DNA of 64,000 nucleotides, from the NCBI GenBank assembly GCA_947377275.1, contig CANCFV010000004.1:1-64000 (forward strand), in the 5' to 3' direction. The position numbers and the translations under genes were made by a program. The notes beneath the pieces are model-generated. The model worked only from the letters and a program-made list of their open reading frames with translations, ran no database searches and was not told where the DNA came from. Positions 1 to 11,120 of this stretch are shown here, in pieces. The DNA is from Burkholderiales bacterium. Lineage in GTDB: Bacteria > Pseudomonadota > Gammaproteobacteria > Burkholderiales > Burkholderiaceae_C. Position 1 is the first letter of the stretch. Each line of letters begins with the position of its first letter.

Positions 1-378
1 GTCCAACAGGCCGGCCAACTGCATGGTCACCGTCGAGGCGCCGCGTGTGCGGCCGTTCCACACATTGCCCCAGGCGGCGGCGCCCACGCCTTGCCAGTCG
101 ACGCCCGCATGTTCGTAAAAGCGCTTGTCTTCGGACAGCAGCAGCGCCGTGCGCAAGGCCGGCGAGACCTTGGGCAAGCTCACCCATTCGCCGCGCAGCC
201 CTTGTGCGTCGGTGCGCACCGCTTGCAAAGGCGCGCCGTGGCGGTCGACCACGAGGGTGTCTGACGAGCGGTGGCTGGCTTTGACCTGCTCGAAGCTGGG
301 CAAGGCCATTGCGGCCGTGCTGACCCCGCAGGCGCTCCAACACAGCGCCCAGCGCACGAGCAGACGGTGCCGCTTCAA
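1..378 (-). CDS. pbpC: Penicillin-binding protein 1C, N-terminal part (truncated by window edge)
   Basis: Reverse-strand translation from a TTG at 378 gives MKRHRLLVRWALCWS...EDKRFYEHAGVDWQGVGAAAWGNVWNGRTRGASTVTMQLAGLLD. The RGAST(V)TMQ transglycosylase motif and the position after an alpha-2-macroglobulin gene fit pbpC. Confidence 0.85.
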   Translation of the reverse strand, partial: MKRHRLLVRWALCWSACGVSTAAMALPSFEQVKASHRSSDTLVVDRHGAPLQAVRTDAQGLRGEWVSLPKVSPALRTALLLSEDKRFYEHAGVDWQGVGAAAWGNVWNGRTRGASTVTMQLAGLLD

Positions 379-3300
379 GGCTTGACCACCACCGCCGCGT
401 TGGGCGACTCGCCGAAGACCTCGGGCGCGTACATCGATTCCATGCGGGTTTGCGGCAGCCCGAAGGTGCCGGGGTTGTTCAAGCGCACGGTGTACGACAC
501 GCTGAAAGGCCCCTTGGGCAGGTAGCGGTAGTAGGCGCGGAAGGCTTCGAAGCTGCGCTCTTGGTAGGCCAGCCAGCCGCGGTCGTCGGTCTCTTCTGAG
601 GCGGTGTCGATTTGGCTGTCGCGGCCCAGGCCCGTGCCCAGGATGGCCGCGCCGCCCGGCACCGGGTCGTTGAGCACGATCCAGGTGCCATCGGCCTGCA
701 CGTCGATGTCCAGGCGCACGCGCAGCACATCGCCGCGGCTGTACTGGCCCTTGACCTTTTGCTCGACGGGGGTGATGGTCTTGGTGATGCGGTAGCCCGA
801 GCTGAAGGGCGTGAGCACCGGCACCGCCGCCTTGCTGGTGAAGGTCACCCACGGCTTGCCCGTGCCCTCGTGCGTGAGCTTGACGGCGGTGGCGGCCTTG
901 TTGCCACCCACGCCAAAGCCCGCGGGCCAGCCCAAGGACACCACGCCCCCGTCGGCCTGTTTGGCCCAGTCCAGCATCTGCCGGTTCTCGCCGGGCTCAA
1001 CGCCCACGTGTGAGGTGCCACTGACGGGCTCCTTTTCAAAGCGCTTGGAGAAGGCCTCGATGGCCACGCTGCCCCAGGCATTGGCCACCGTGGTCGACCA
1101 GCGGCCGGCTTGGTGGCGTTGCAGGGTGCCGGTCACCAGGCGGGGCACGTCGTCTTTCCAGTTGGGCTTGTCGAGCACGCCCAGCAGCATGCGCACGCTG
1201 TTGACGTCGCCATTGGCCATCAGCCACCACCAGCTGTCGTCGCGCTCGGTTGAAAAGCCCATGCGCGTGCCTTGCATGTTCAAGCGCGCACGCAAGACCT
1301 GTTCGGCTTCCTGCAGACGCTTGTCGCGGTCGGGCAGGGTCTTGACGCGGTCCAGCACCATCCACCAATCGATGACGGTGCCCGTGGGCCACTGGTTGGG
1401 CAGCACCTGGACCGAGCCCAGCATGCGCGGCAACACACGGCCGGTGCGGCTGAGTGCTTCGAGCGCGGCCACCTTGCGCACGTCCAGGTCACCGTTCTTC
1501 AAAAAGGCCGGTGCCCAGAAGTCGCGTTGGATGCGGCCTTCGACAAAGGCGATCAGGCCTCGCTCCATCTTGGCCCGGGTCTCGGGTGGGATGTGGAAGT
1601 CGTGCCCCAGCTTGCTGGCTTCGTCGCTGATGGACAGCAGGTAGGCCGTCAGCGTGTCGCTGCCGGTGTGTGGCATGCCAGCGCTGGGTGGGAAGTAATT
1701 CGCCAGCCCGTCTTCATCGAGGTAGAGCGGCATTTGGCTGGCCACGGCCTGCCAGCGGCCCGTGTCGCGCAGGCCAATGGCGATCGAGGCTTGCTGCTCC
1801 AGGCAAGACCAGGGGTAGCGCCTGAAGAAGTCTTGCACGCCGGGCAAGTCACCGCCCAGCCTGGGTTTGAAGGCCACGTCGATGCCACCGCGCAGGGCGC
1901 CCTTGGCATCGGGCAGGGCCTTGGTGGGCGGCGCGATCGGGATGCCGATGGGCTTGTCGAGTTGCATCAAGGTGGCTTGCTGCACCGTCACGGGGATGGC
2001 CTCCACCACCTTCTGCGTGAACTTCATGCGGTCTTGGGCCTTGGCGCTTTGCGCGCTCACCTGCCAGTCCAGCACGTTTGCGTTGAAAGGCACGGTCACG
2101 TCCCAACCGGCTTCGGCAGCGGCTTGCGGCTCGATGCGCAGGCGCTGTTCGGGCAAAGGCGCGCCGGCCTGGCCGGTGAGCACCACGTCCATCGGCTGCG
2201 TGGTCGTGTTGCGCAGGGTGAACATGGCGCGGTACTGGTCGCCTTCGCGCACCAGCGGCGGCACACCCGAGATGATCTGCAGGTCTTGCGTGGCGCGGAT
2301 CATGGCCTGGCCGGTGCCGAACCAGGCCACGTTCTCGCCCTGCACGGCATCGGCCACCACGACGATGCGAAAGCGCGTGAGCGCGTCGTTGAGCGGCACC
2401 TTCACCAGGGCCTCGCCCTTGGCATCGAGCACCACGCGCGGCTGCCACAGCAGCAGCGTGTCAAACAGCTCGCGCGTTGGGAAGTCGCCGCCGCCACCAC
2501 CGGCGGGCGCGGCCTTCTTGCCGTAATGGCGCTTGCCAATGATCTGCATCTGCGCCGTGGCCGTTTCAACGCCATAGCCTCGCGGCTGCACCATGGCCTT
2601 GAGCAAGTCCCAGCTGTCATTGGGTTTGAGCTCCAGCAAGGCTTCGTCGACGGCGGCCAGCGCCACCTCGGTGCCCGCGGGCACGGGCTTGCCATTGGGC
2701 AGGCTCACCTTCACGCGCACCTGGCTGGTGGCGCGGATGGGGTAGCTTTCCTTGTCAGGGCGCACCTCGACCTTGAGCTGGTGCGCTGCCGTGCCCACTT
2801 CGATTTCGGTGATGCCGTATTTGAAGGCCGGCTTGGACAGGTCGACCATGGCCGTGGGCTCTTGGTACTGCTGCCCGCTGTCTCGGAAGGCCTGCCACCA
2901 TTGGCTGGGCGCGCGCCAGCCCCAGCTGAAGAAGGAATACCAGGGCACTTCCAGCACGCGGCCACGCACGGCCAGCACCGACACATACACATTGGGCGCC
3001 CACTCGGCCTTGACGGGCACCTCGATGGTGGGGTCGCGCCCATTGAGCTCGACCGTGAAGTGCTCGATGATGCCGTTGCGCTCGATGGCGACCAGGGCCG
3101 TGGCTTGGCGGAAGGGGCTGCGCACCTGGAAGCGCGCCACCTGCCCGGCCTCGTATTGGCGGCGCTCGGGGATCACGTCCATGCGGTCTTGGTTGTCGCC
3201 ACCGAACCAGACCTCGCCTTGCCGCGTCACCCACACCGATGCGGCCGAGCGTGCCACGTGCCCGCCGCTGTCTTTGGCTTGCGCGATCAGTTCGATCTCG

Positions 3301-6300
3301 CCCGGCGTGCGCATCTCGGCTTCGCACAACACCAGGCCGCGCGCGTCGGTGGTGCCGCTGCAGACCTCGCCCAGGTCTTCGTCGGCGTTTTGGTTGTCAT
3401 AGGCGTAAAAGCCCCCCACCAGGCGCTTGCGCGTCGAGCTGGTGCGGTGGGCCACGGCACGCACCGTGACGCTGACGCCCGCCTGCGCCTGTCCCTCGGT
3501 GTTCAGGGCCATCACCTGTGTGCTCACCTTTTGTTTGACCGACACCCAACTGTCGGTGCGCACGCCCAGCACGATGGCCGAGGGCCACACGGGCAGGGTC
3601 TGGCTCAGCGTTTGCACCTCGCCATTGGGGTCGGCATAGGTCGCTTGCACCAGCAATTGGCGCGGCGTGTTCACCTCGGGCAGTTTGCTCAGACTGACCT
3701 TGCCCGCGCCCTTGCTGTCCAGCGTGACGGCCAGCTTGTCGGCCACCAGCTTGGCGCTGCCATCGCGCGTGTGCAGGGCGCCGTCGCTGTCTTCTTCGTC
3801 CACAAAGTCTTCGGCGAAGTAGCCACGCGCATCGGGGTCACGCGGCGCCTGGGGCGGCTTGAAGCTGAAGCCTGGGAAGCGCTGCGTGCGCAGGGCGCTG
3901 TCCACATCGGCGTCGTTCAACTGGGCTGACACACGCACCGGCAGGCCGGCCGCGCCGCCGCCATTGCCGTAGTTCACCTGCAGGTTCAGGGGCACCTCGC
4001 CCGGTTGAACCAAAGCCCCTTTGGGCCCTTGGATGCGACCGGTCATCACCGGCAGCCGGAATTCTTCGACCCGGAACGAGCCGGTCTCGACCTGGCCGTG
4101 CTCTGTCTCCAGTTGCACCTTGTAGACGCCCAGCTTGGCGTCTGCGGGGATGTTGAAGACCGTGTCGGCGTGCATTTGCATGCGCCATTGCAACGGGAAG
4201 CGGAACTCCTGCCCCGAGCCTTCGTGCACGATGGTCACCGACTCGGGCAACTCGTCGGCGCGCAGCAGGCGCAGGCCTTTGAGTTGCTCGGCCCGCGCGT
4301 GGTGTTGCATGGACACGGTTTGGCCGGCGCGCAACAAGGTGCGGTCGAGCACGGTGTGCAGGCGCTTGGCTTCGGGCTCGCCGCGGTTGCTGCCCTGCAC
4401 GTGGAAGCGCCAGGACTCGATGCCCTCGTTCCAGCTCGACCACACAAAAGCCATGTCGGCGCGGCCTCCCTCATCGGTCTTGCGGGCGCTGATGAAATAG
4501 CCTTCTTCACGGCCTGAGCGGCCTTGGCCTGTGCAGTGGTCCCAAGCCAGCGGGGGGAGGTCTTCGTGGATGCTGGCAAAGCCTTGCGCGTCGGTGTGGC
4601 CGCTCCACACGGGCTTGCCGCGGCAGTCCGATACCTGGATGCGCGCTTCGGGCACTGGCTTGCCCTTGTCCAGCGTGGTCACCCACACGCCCGAGTTGAC
4701 CTCGCCCCACTTGAAATGCACGGCCAGGTTGGTGACCAGCACGCTGGTGCGCACGTACATGGGCGCGTCACGGTCCAGCAGGGCCTTGCCCAAGCGCGGC
4801 GAGGCGATCTCGACCACGTGAAAGCCTGGTTGCGGCATGGGGATGCCGATCACCTCAAAGGGATGCGGATCGGTCTTGGCTTGAGCGGGCAAGGCCAGCT
4901 GCCGTGCCGACGAGGCGCGGTTGAGCAGGCTCACCGTGCGCGTCTGCACCAAGTGGGCCATGCCGTTGTCATCGTCTGCATCGACTTTGCGCACGGGCTG
5001 CGGTGGCAGCTTGATGCGCAGTTCGTTTTCGACTTCGTTCCGCGGCAGGCGGGTTTCGTCGTAACGCTTGACCTTGGCCAGCCACTCGATGATGGCTGCG
5101 TCTTCGACCACGGTGAGGTCGCGCACCGCGGCCTTGCTGCGCTGGTTCGCAGCTTGGACGGCACTGGCTTGCAGGCCTTTGACGGCCAGGTCGCCTTCCA
5201 CGTGGCGTACCGTCACGGGCAGGGTGGGTTCGGCGTTCAGCTCCAAGATGCCGAAGGTGGCGCGCGGGAACTTGGCCAGAGGCGGCGCATCGGCCGTGCG
5301 TGTCTTGATCGGGAAGGCCGTGGCATTGCTCAGGCTGCGCCCCGAGTCGTCTTTCAGATCAGACGGGATCTCGATGTGGACCTCGCTGCTTTCAGGGAAC
5401 GAAGGCTTGAATTCCACCGCGCTGACGGCGCTCTCTGAGGGGTCGATCTTGACCTCGCCCGGGTTGCGCGAGAAGAAGTACAGCCACTTGCGGATGCCAC
5501 CACTGAGCACGCCCACCAGGCGCTCTTGCGTCTCGCCCTTGTGCTGTTCGACCATGGGCGGGTGGCTGCCGTCGGCCGCCTTGAGCACGATGCGCTCGGC
5601 CAGCTTGCGCGGTACGGGCGATGAGAACTCGATGCGCATGGGCCGGATCGGCAAGCAGTCCGAGCGCGCGTTCACCCGCTCGCAGGTGAAGCTGGCCGTG
5701 AACGGCGGGCGCACCTCGTAGCTCAGCTTGCGCTCGGCCGAATTGGGCACGCCCGAGGCCGTGGCAATGCCCTTGCCCCAGACCAAGTTCACGCTCGCGT
5801 CTGGCGGCAGCGGGCGGGCGCAGCGCACCATCACCACACGCTCTTGCTGTGGCACCAGGTCCACCGCTTTGAGGATGTCGGCGCGCACCTGCCCGCCCAC
5901 CACCGCCACGGGCAGGCGCTCAGACACGCCACTGACCTCGCAATGGGCGTGCTTTTCGATGCTGGCCTGGGTGGCGTCGCCATTGAGCAGCAGCGCGAAC
6001 ACCTGCTCTTCTTCGATCTTGCTGTAGCTGCTGGGCGAGGGGTAGGCGCGCACCACCGAAGGCCCCCCGGTGCTGAAGGCAAAGCGCTTGCCACCGGTCA
6101 CGGCCTCGCCGCTGACGGCCTTGACGCCTGCGCTCAGGTTCAAGGCGCAGCGCGTGCCCGCAGGCACGTCTTGGGTGAAGTCATACACCCAGGTCTTGTC
6201 GTCCACCCAGCGGCCCGTGCCGGTCACGCTTTTGCCGCTTTGGCAGGCCACCTCGAAGGGCGATGGCAAGCGCGGGTCGCCCAGTTTGACCATCGAGTCA

Positions 6301-6467
6301 GAGAAGGTCACGCGCGCTTGCCGCACCTTGGCCACCTCGCCTTGGGGCGACATGGTTTGCACCGTCACTGCCAGGGCCTGCGTGATCAGCGCGGCGGAAG
6401 CCACCGCCAAGCCCAGTCCCAGTCCGATGGACAGGCGGCCCCATGGTTTCTTGGGTGACAGGTGCAT
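375..6467 (-). CDS. Alpha-2-macroglobulin family protein (YfhM-like) with thioester motif
   Basis: ~2030 aa, signal-like N-terminus from MHLSPKKPWGRLS, MG-domain-like content, thioester motif WSCLEQQASIA. Paired with pbpC. Confidence 0.9.
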   Translation of the reverse strand: MHLSPKKPWGRLSIGLGLGLAVASAALITQALAVTVQTMSPQGEVAKVRQARVTFSDSMVKLGDPRLPSPFEVACQSGKSVTGTGRWVDDKTWVYDFTQDVPAGTRCALNLSAGVKAVSGEAVTGGKRFAFSTGGPSVVRAYPSPSSYSKIEEEQVFALLLNGDATQASIEKHAHCEVSGVSERLPVAVVGGQVRADILKAVDLVPQQERVVMVRCARPLPPDASVNLVWGKGIATASGVPNSAERKLSYEVRPPFTASFTCERVNARSDCLPIRPMRIEFSSPVPRKLAERIVLKAADGSHPPMVEQHKGETQERLVGVLSGGIRKWLYFFSRNPGEVKIDPSESAVSAVEFKPSFPESSEVHIEIPSDLKDDSGRSLSNATAFPIKTRTADAPPLAKFPRATFGILELNAEPTLPVTVRHVEGDLAVKGLQASAVQAANQRSKAAVRDLTVVEDAAIIEWLAKVKRYDETRLPRNEVENELRIKLPPQPVRKVDADDDNGMAHLVQTRTVSLLNRASSARQLALPAQAKTDPHPFEVIGIPMPQPGFHVVEIASPRLGKALLDRDAPMYVRTSVLVTNLAVHFKWGEVNSGVWVTTLDKGKPVPEARIQVSDCRGKPVWSGHTDAQGFASIHEDLPPLAWDHCTGQGRSGREEGYFISARKTDEGGRADMAFVWSSWNEGIESWRFHVQGSNRGEPEAKRLHTVLDRTLLRAGQTVSMQHHARAEQLKGLRLLRADELPESVTIVHEGSGQEFRFPLQWRMQMHADTVFNIPADAKLGVYKVQLETEHGQVETGSFRVEEFRLPVMTGRIQGPKGALVQPGEVPLNLQVNYGNGGGAAGLPVRVSAQLNDADVDSALRTQRFPGFSFKPPQAPRDPDARGYFAEDFVDEEDSDGALHTRDGSAKLVADKLAVTLDSKGAGKVSLSKLPEVNTPRQLLVQATYADPNGEVQTLSQTLPVWPSAIVLGVRTDSWVSVKQKVSTQVMALNTEGQAQAGVSVTVRAVAHRTSSTRKRLVGGFYAYDNQNADEDLGEVCSGTTDARGLVLCEAEMRTPGEIELIAQAKDSGGHVARSAASVWVTRQGEVWFGGDNQDRMDVIPERRQYEAGQVARFQVRSPFRQATALVAIERNGIIEHFTVELNGRDPTIEVPVKAEWAPNVYVSVLAVRGRVLEVPWYSFFSWGWRAPSQWWQAFRDSGQQYQEPTAMVDLSKPAFKYGITEIEVGTAAHQLKVEVRPDKESYPIRATSQVRVKVSLPNGKPVPAGTEVALAAVDEALLELKPNDSWDLLKAMVQPRGYGVETATAQMQIIGKRHYGKKAAPAGGGGGDFPTRELFDTLLLWQPRVVLDAKGEALVKVPLNDALTRFRIVVVADAVQGENVAWFGTGQAMIRATQDLQIISGVPPLVREGDQYRAMFTLRNTTTQPMDVVLTGQAGAPLPEQRLRIEPQAAAEAGWDVTVPFNANVLDWQVSAQSAKAQDRMKFTQKVVEAIPVTVQQATLMQLDKPIGIPIAPPTKALPDAKGALRGGIDVAFKPRLGGDLPGVQDFFRRYPWSCLEQQASIAIGLRDTGRWQAVASQMPLYLDEDGLANYFPPSAGMPHTGSDTLTAYLLSISDEASKLGHDFHIPPETRAKMERGLIAFVEGRIQRDFWAPAFLKNGDLDVRKVAALEALSRTGRVLPRMLGSVQVLPNQWPTGTVIDWWMVLDRVKTLPDRDKRLQEAEQVLRARLNMQGTRMGFSTERDDSWWWLMANGDVNSVRMLLGVLDKPNWKDDVPRLVTGTLQRHQAGRWSTTVANAWGSVAIEAFSKRFEKEPVSGTSHVGVEPGENRQMLDWAKQADGGVVSLGWPAGFGVGGNKAATAVKLTHEGTGKPWVTFTSKAAVPVLTPFSSGYRITKTITPVEQKVKGQYSRGDVLRVRLDIDVQADGTWIVLNDPVPGGAAILGTGLGRDSQIDTASEETDDRGWLAYQERSFEAFRAYYRYLPKGPFSVSYTVRLNNPGTFGLPQTRMESMYAPEVFGESPNAAVVVKP

Positions 6468-6684
6468 GTTTGACTCCTCTGGTTTTTGGTGTGGTCGGCC
6501 CGCGCATGGGGCAGCGCAAACTATAGGGGCCGAGGCGGGGATGTCACGCTGTGGCGTCGCCCCTCTTTGGAAGGGGCCTCGGCGGCCGGAGGGCATCGCT
6601 TGAAGATGCTCGCCGCGAATGTGCGCAAAATCCAGTCTGGCCTTCGCCCATCCGCGCCCTTTCATTTCAGCTGATCACCTGCAC

Positions 6685-7380
6685 ATGCCCCTCACCGCCG
6701 CCATCATCGACCTCGACGGCACCATGGTCGACACCCTCGGCGACTTCATCGTCGTTCTTCAGTACACCTTGTCCGACATGGGCTGCCACCCGGTCGAGAT
6801 CGCCCGCGTTGACCGTAGCTTCGTGGCCCAGACCGTGGGCAAGGGCACCGACGACCTCGTGCGCCGCAGCCTGGCGCATGCCTGGGGCCTGCTGCCCGAT
6901 GACGCCGATGTGAGCGCCCACTTGCCCCAGGCGCTGGCCTTCTATCACCACCACTACCCGCGGCTCAACGGCTTGCATGCCGAGGTGTTTGCCGGCGTGC
7001 CTGAGGGCTTGCAGCAACTCAAAGACCTTGGCGTGCCCCTGGCGTGTCTGACCAACAAGCCCACGGCCTTTGCCAAGCAGTTGTTGGCGGCCAAAGGGCT
7101 GGATGGCTTTTTCAGCCAGGTGTTTGGGGGTGATGCCTTCGAGCGCAAGAAGCCCGACCCGCTGCCGCTCATCAAGACTTGTGAGGCCTTGGGCGTGCCG
7201 CCCTCACAAGTGGTGATGGTGGGAGATTCGAGCAACGATGCCCAGGCGGCGCGCGCCGCGGGCTGCGAGGTGCTGCTGGTCACCTATGGCTACAACCACG
7301 GTGACCCCATTGAAGCGGTGCCGGCGCTGGCCCACGTCGCACGTCTGGACCAGGTCAACTGGCGCGCCGTGCTGGGCTGA
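6685..7380 (+). CDS. gph: HAD-family phosphoglycolate phosphatase
   Basis: IIDLDGTMVDT motif, LTNKPTAFAKQLL, VVMVGDSSNDAQAARAAGC. Located just upstream of trpE. Confidence 0.85.
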   Translation: MPLTAAIIDLDGTMVDTLGDFIVVLQYTLSDMGCHPVEIARVDRSFVAQTVGKGTDDLVRRSLAHAWGLLPDDADVSAHLPQALAFYHHHYPRLNGLHAEVFAGVPEGLQQLKDLGVPLACLTNKPTAFAKQLLAAKGLDGFFSQVFGGDAFERKKPDPLPLIKTCEALGVPPSQVVMVGDSSNDAQAARAAGCEVLLVTYGYNHGDPIEAVPALAHVARLDQVNWRAVLG

Positions 7381-8025
7381 TCAGAGCAGGGCGTCCAGCA
7401 CCGGGGCCGCCTTGTGGTCCAGCAAGGCGTCTTTCATGTTCGTGGAGTTGGGGCGGTTGCCCAACCACACGCGCAACACCGCGCCGAAGTACTGCGTGTC
7501 TTGCAGCGGCAGGCCCACGGGCTGGTTGTTCACGTAGAACACGGTGCCGCGGGCGGGCACATAGTCGATGGCGAACACATCGCCCACGTTCAGGCGCTTG
7601 ATGCGCGAAAACTGCTCGCCCATGGTGCGGATGGCCGGGATGAGCTTGAAGAACTCTTCGCGGCTTGAGTTGACTTCAATGCCCTTGGTCACGACCTTGC
7701 CCAATTCGTCCACGCGCATGCCTTGCAGCATCACGAACCGCAGCTGCATGGGGGCGTTGGTTGCCAGCACGTCTTCGGCCTTGGCGGTTTTCTTGGGCAG
7801 GTACAAGCCCACCGTGTAGAGCTTGGCCACCGCGCGGTAGGCCACGCCCGAACCGTTGAGGTTCACGGTGGTGCCTTCGATCTTCAGGCTCGGCGGGTAG
7901 TGCACGCCGACCAAGTCGGCAGACTGAGCCCATGCGCCGTGGCAAGCCAGCGTGACCAGGGCCGTGCCCGTGGCGGTGAGCGCAAAGCGCCTGAGTTGAA
8001 CCAGATCTGAGGGCTTGGGCAACAT
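7381..8025 (-). CDS. Chalcone isomerase-like family protein, secreted
   Basis: MLPKPSDLVQLRRFALTATG signal region. Body VGVHYPPSLKIEGTTVNLNGSGVAYRAVAKLYTVGLYLPKK is typical of the chalcone isomerase-like family. Confidence 0.75.
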   Translation of the reverse strand: MLPKPSDLVQLRRFALTATGTALVTLACHGAWAQSADLVGVHYPPSLKIEGTTVNLNGSGVAYRAVAKLYTVGLYLPKKTAKAEDVLATNAPMQLRFVMLQGMRVDELGKVVTKGIEVNSSREEFFKLIPAIRTMGEQFSRIKRLNVGDVFAIDYVPARGTVFYVNNQPVGLPLQDTQYFGAVLRVWLGNRPNSTNMKDALLDHKAAPVLDALL

Positions 8026-8443
8026 ACGCGAGGTGTGGGTGGTTCCTGAGCTGCGGGAACGTTGACAGTAAGGGATTCTTACGCGTTCAACGTCAATCAC
8101 AATTTGGGTTTGCCCTTGAGGAGGGCTTCCTCGGGTGGGCGGCGCGTCAGCTGGCGCCAAGCCCCCCCTGCTACACTGGTTTGATGTTCATTTCTCGCAA
8201 ACAGACCCGAGGTTCGAGCGACCGGGGGGCATGGCCCTGGCGTCGCTGTTCGCCCTAGTCCGTCTGGGTGATGCCGATCATAGGCGTCACACCCACCCGG
8301 CCCAGTGCGTGCCATCCCTAAACGGTAAGCGCTGGTTAACAGTGGCCCCCACTCGCTCGTGTGGGGGGTGCGACGAGATGACATCTGTGGCGCAAAGCTC
8401 ACTGCCCAGAACGTGCAGCGCCGGGCTTGGAGGCCCAATACCC

Positions 8444-9931
8444 ATGATCACCGAAGCCCAATTCAATGAACTGGCCGCACAGGGCCACAACCGCATCCCT
8501 CTGGTCGCCCAGGCCCTGGCCGACCTCGATACCCCGCTGTCGCTCTACCTCAAGCTCACGCAAAGCCGGCCCTTGAGCTTCTTGCTCGAATCGGTGGTGG
8601 GGGGTGAGCGTTTTGGCCGCTACTCGTTTGTCGGTTTGCCCGCCCGGACCCTGGTGCGCGCCACCGGCCGGCAGGTCGAAGTCGTGACGGACGGCGCCGT
8701 GATCGAAACCTTCACGGGCAACCCGCTCGATTTCATTGCCGCCTACCAAGAGCGCTTCAAGGTGGCCGTGCCCCAGGGCCTGCCGCGCTTTTGCGGCGGC
8801 TTGGCTGGCTATTTTGGTTACGACACGGTGCGCCACATCGAGCCTCGCCTGGCCCAGACGCACAAGCCCGGTGGCATCGGCACGCCCGACATCCTGCTGC
8901 TGCAGTGCGAAGAGCTGGCCGTCATCGACAACCTGGCCGATCGCCTGTTCCTGATCGTCTATGCCGACCCGGCCCTGCCCGGCGCCTACGCCCAGGCCGC
9001 TGCGCGCATCGCCCAGCTGCAAGCGCAGCTCAACGCGGTGGTGGCGGTGCCGCCCATCGCCGCGGGCGAGTCATACCCGGTTGAGCGCCATTTCGCGCAG
9101 GCCGATTTCGAGGCGGCGGTGCGCAAGGGCAAGGAATACATCGCTGCGGGCGACTGCATGCAGATCGTGATCGGTCAGCGCCTGCAAAAGCGCTTCACGG
9201 CCTCGCCCCTGAGCTTGTACCGTGCGCTGCGCTCGATCAACCCCAGCCCTTACATGTACTACTACGACCTGGGCGACCACCACGTGGTGGGTTCTTCGCC
9301 TGAGATCCTGGTGCGCCAGGAAAAGGTCAGCGGGCCGCAAGGCGAGAGCGAAACCGTCACCATCCGCCCCATTGCAGGGACACGTCCGCGTGGCGCCACG
9401 CCTGAGCTCGATGTGGTCAACGAGGCCGAACTGCTGGCCGACCCGAAAGAGCGTGCCGAGCACGTCATGCTGATCGACCTGGCCCGCAACGACATCGGCC
9501 GCATCGCCAAAACCGGCACCGTCAAGGTGACCGAAGCCTTTGGCATCGAGCGCTACTCGCATGTCATGCACATCGTCAGCAACGTCGAGGGCACCTTGAA
9601 GGACGGCATGACCGGCCTGGACGTGCTGCGCGCCAGCTTCCCGGCGGGCACCTTGAGCGGCGCGCCCAAGATCCGCGCCATGGAGATCATCGACGAGCTC
9701 GAGCCCGTGCAGCGTGGCGTGTACGGCGGTGCAGTGGGCTACCTGAGCTTTGCCGGCGACATGGATGTGGCCATTGCGATCCGCACTGGCGTGATCAAAG
9801 ACCAGACCTTGTACGTGCAGGCCGGCGCCGGCGTGGTGGCCGACTCGGTGCCCGAGCTCGAATGGAAAGAGACCGAGGCCAAGGCCCGCGCCGTGATCCG
9901 CGCCGCCGAAATGGTCGAGCAGGGCTTGTGA
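8444..9931 (+). CDS. trpE: Anthranilate synthase component I
   Basis: [23 protein letters not shown]..., chorismate-binding motifs [35 protein letters not shown]. Confidence 0.95.
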   Translation: MITEAQFNELAAQGHNRIPLVAQALADLDTPLSLYLKLTQSRPLSFLLESVVGGERFGRYSFVGLPARTLVRATGRQVEVVTDGAVIETFTGNPLDFIAAYQERFKVAVPQGLPRFCGGLAGYFGYDTVRHIEPRLAQTHKPGGIGTPDILLLQCEELAVIDNLADRLFLIVYADPALPGAYAQAAARIAQLQAQLNAVVAVPPIAAGESYPVERHFAQADFEAAVRKGKEYIAAGDCMQIVIGQRLQKRFTASPLSLYRALRSINPSPYMYYYDLGDHHVVGSSPEILVRQEKVSGPQGESETVTIRPIAGTRPRGATPELDVVNEAELLADPKERAEHVMLIDLARNDIGRIAKTGTVKVTEAFGIERYSHVMHIVSNVEGTLKDGMTGLDVLRASFPAGTLSGAPKIRAMEIIDELEPVQRGVYGGAVGYLSFAGDMDVAIAIRTGVIKDQTLYVQAGAGVVADSVPELEWKETEAKARAVIRAAEMVEQGL

Positions 9932-9943
9932 TGCTTCCGCGCT

Positions 9944-11035
9944 TCAGCGGCCCAGCAACTTGACACGCAGGGCCGCTTGCGCAGGCACCTCAACCCAGCG
10001 GTACACCGCCACCGCCAGCGCGAACGTGATCCCCAGGAAACCCAACAGCCAATAGGGCTCGCTCAAAGGCAGGTTTTCAGGTTGGCCGCCGCTCAGGTTG
10101 GCCACCAGCAACTGCAGTGGGAAGTGCAGCAAGTAGCTGGCGTAGGTGGTGTTGCCCAAGGTGGCAATCAGTTGGGACGTGCGGGCGCCGCGCGGATGCA
10201 CCCAGCGCAGCAGCAGCAAGATGGCCGTGGGCGCCAACAAGGCGGTGTAAAACATGGGGCGCAGCACGCCCAAGGCTGTGGCCGCAGTGCCCGCCGCCAG
10301 CAGGGCTGCCGCGCCCATCACAGCCAGGCTTTGCGCCTTCGGTGCCAGGCGCAGCAAGGTCTGGTGCGCGAAGTGCGTCAAGCCACCCAGGTAAAAGAAG
10401 AACACGCACAGCACCACGGGGTGATCCGTTCGCTTGCTCGCATAGACGGCACCTGCCGCGGCGATGATGCCCAACACCTGCCACCAGCGCGTCAGGCCCA
10501 GCCGGCACAGGCCAAAGAACAGGCCATACACCAGCACCTCGATCGACACGCTCCAGATGGGTCCGTTGAATGACCACTCCGAGCGCCCCGGCCAGTCGCT
10601 GGCCAGCAAGAGCTGCAGTCCGAAATGAGGCAGGTCATTGAATTGATAGACGTAGCCCGCGCCATGCTGAGCCTGGTACCAAGCGGCCAGGGCGGCCACG
10701 GCCAGCAGCGTGATCAGGTGCAGGGGGTAAAGCCGCGAAAAACGCAGCGCCGCAAAGCGCCATGGCGATACCTGCCCTTGTTGAACCGGCTGCGCGTACT
10801 TCCAGAAGAAGATGAAGCCTGACAGCGCCCAGAACACCTGCACGCCCAGCCAGCCCGCTTCGTAAAACGGTTTGAGCAGGGCATACATGGGTTGGGCCGT
10901 GACCTCAAAGCCCTGGTGCGTGCCACCCACCATGTAGAAATGGTTGTAGTGCCACACCAGCACCGAGATGGCACAGGCAAAACGCAAGACCTCTAAACCC
11001 AGCAGGGAGTGATTGACGGGAGACGTGGGACGCAT
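9944..11035 (-). CDS. Acyltransferase 3 family membrane protein (OafA/YrhL-like)
   Basis: N-terminal GLEVLRFACAISVLVWHYNHF, multiple hydrophobic helices, GPIWSVSIEVLVYGLFF. Confidence 0.85.
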   Translation of the reverse strand: MRPTSPVNHSLLGLEVLRFACAISVLVWHYNHFYMVGGTHQGFEVTAQPMYALLKPFYEAGWLGVQVFWALSGFIFFWKYAQPVQQGQVSPWRFAALRFSRLYPLHLITLLAVAALAAWYQAQHGAGYVYQFNDLPHFGLQLLLASDWPGRSEWSFNGPIWSVSIEVLVYGLFFGLCRLGLTRWWQVLGIIAAAGAVYASKRTDHPVVLCVFFFYLGGLTHFAHQTLLRLAPKAQSLAVMGAAALLAAGTAATALGVLRPMFYTALLAPTAILLLLRWVHPRGARTSQLIATLGNTTYASYLLHFPLQLLVANLSGGQPENLPLSEPYWLLGFLGITFALAVAVYRWVEVPAQAALRVKLLGR

Positions 11036-11120
11036 CCCGTCATCTTGGCATGAAGCCCCGCTGTGCTTGGGCGCGCGGGCCCCCTCAGCTGCATGTCACC
11101 GGAGGGCTGGCATGTTGTGT

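Noticed and set aside
1272-3929. 885-aa plus-strand ORF antisense to the alpha-2-macroglobulin gene
   Set aside because: Composition (His/Gly/Arg/Leu-rich, no motifs) is typical of GC-rich shadow ORFs opposite a clearly real gene.
6529-6583. GCCGAGGC/GCCTCGGC inverted repeat between the alpha-2-macroglobulin gene and gph
   Set aside because: Short arms 39 nt apart in a very GC-rich intergenic region; easily chance, no T-tract.
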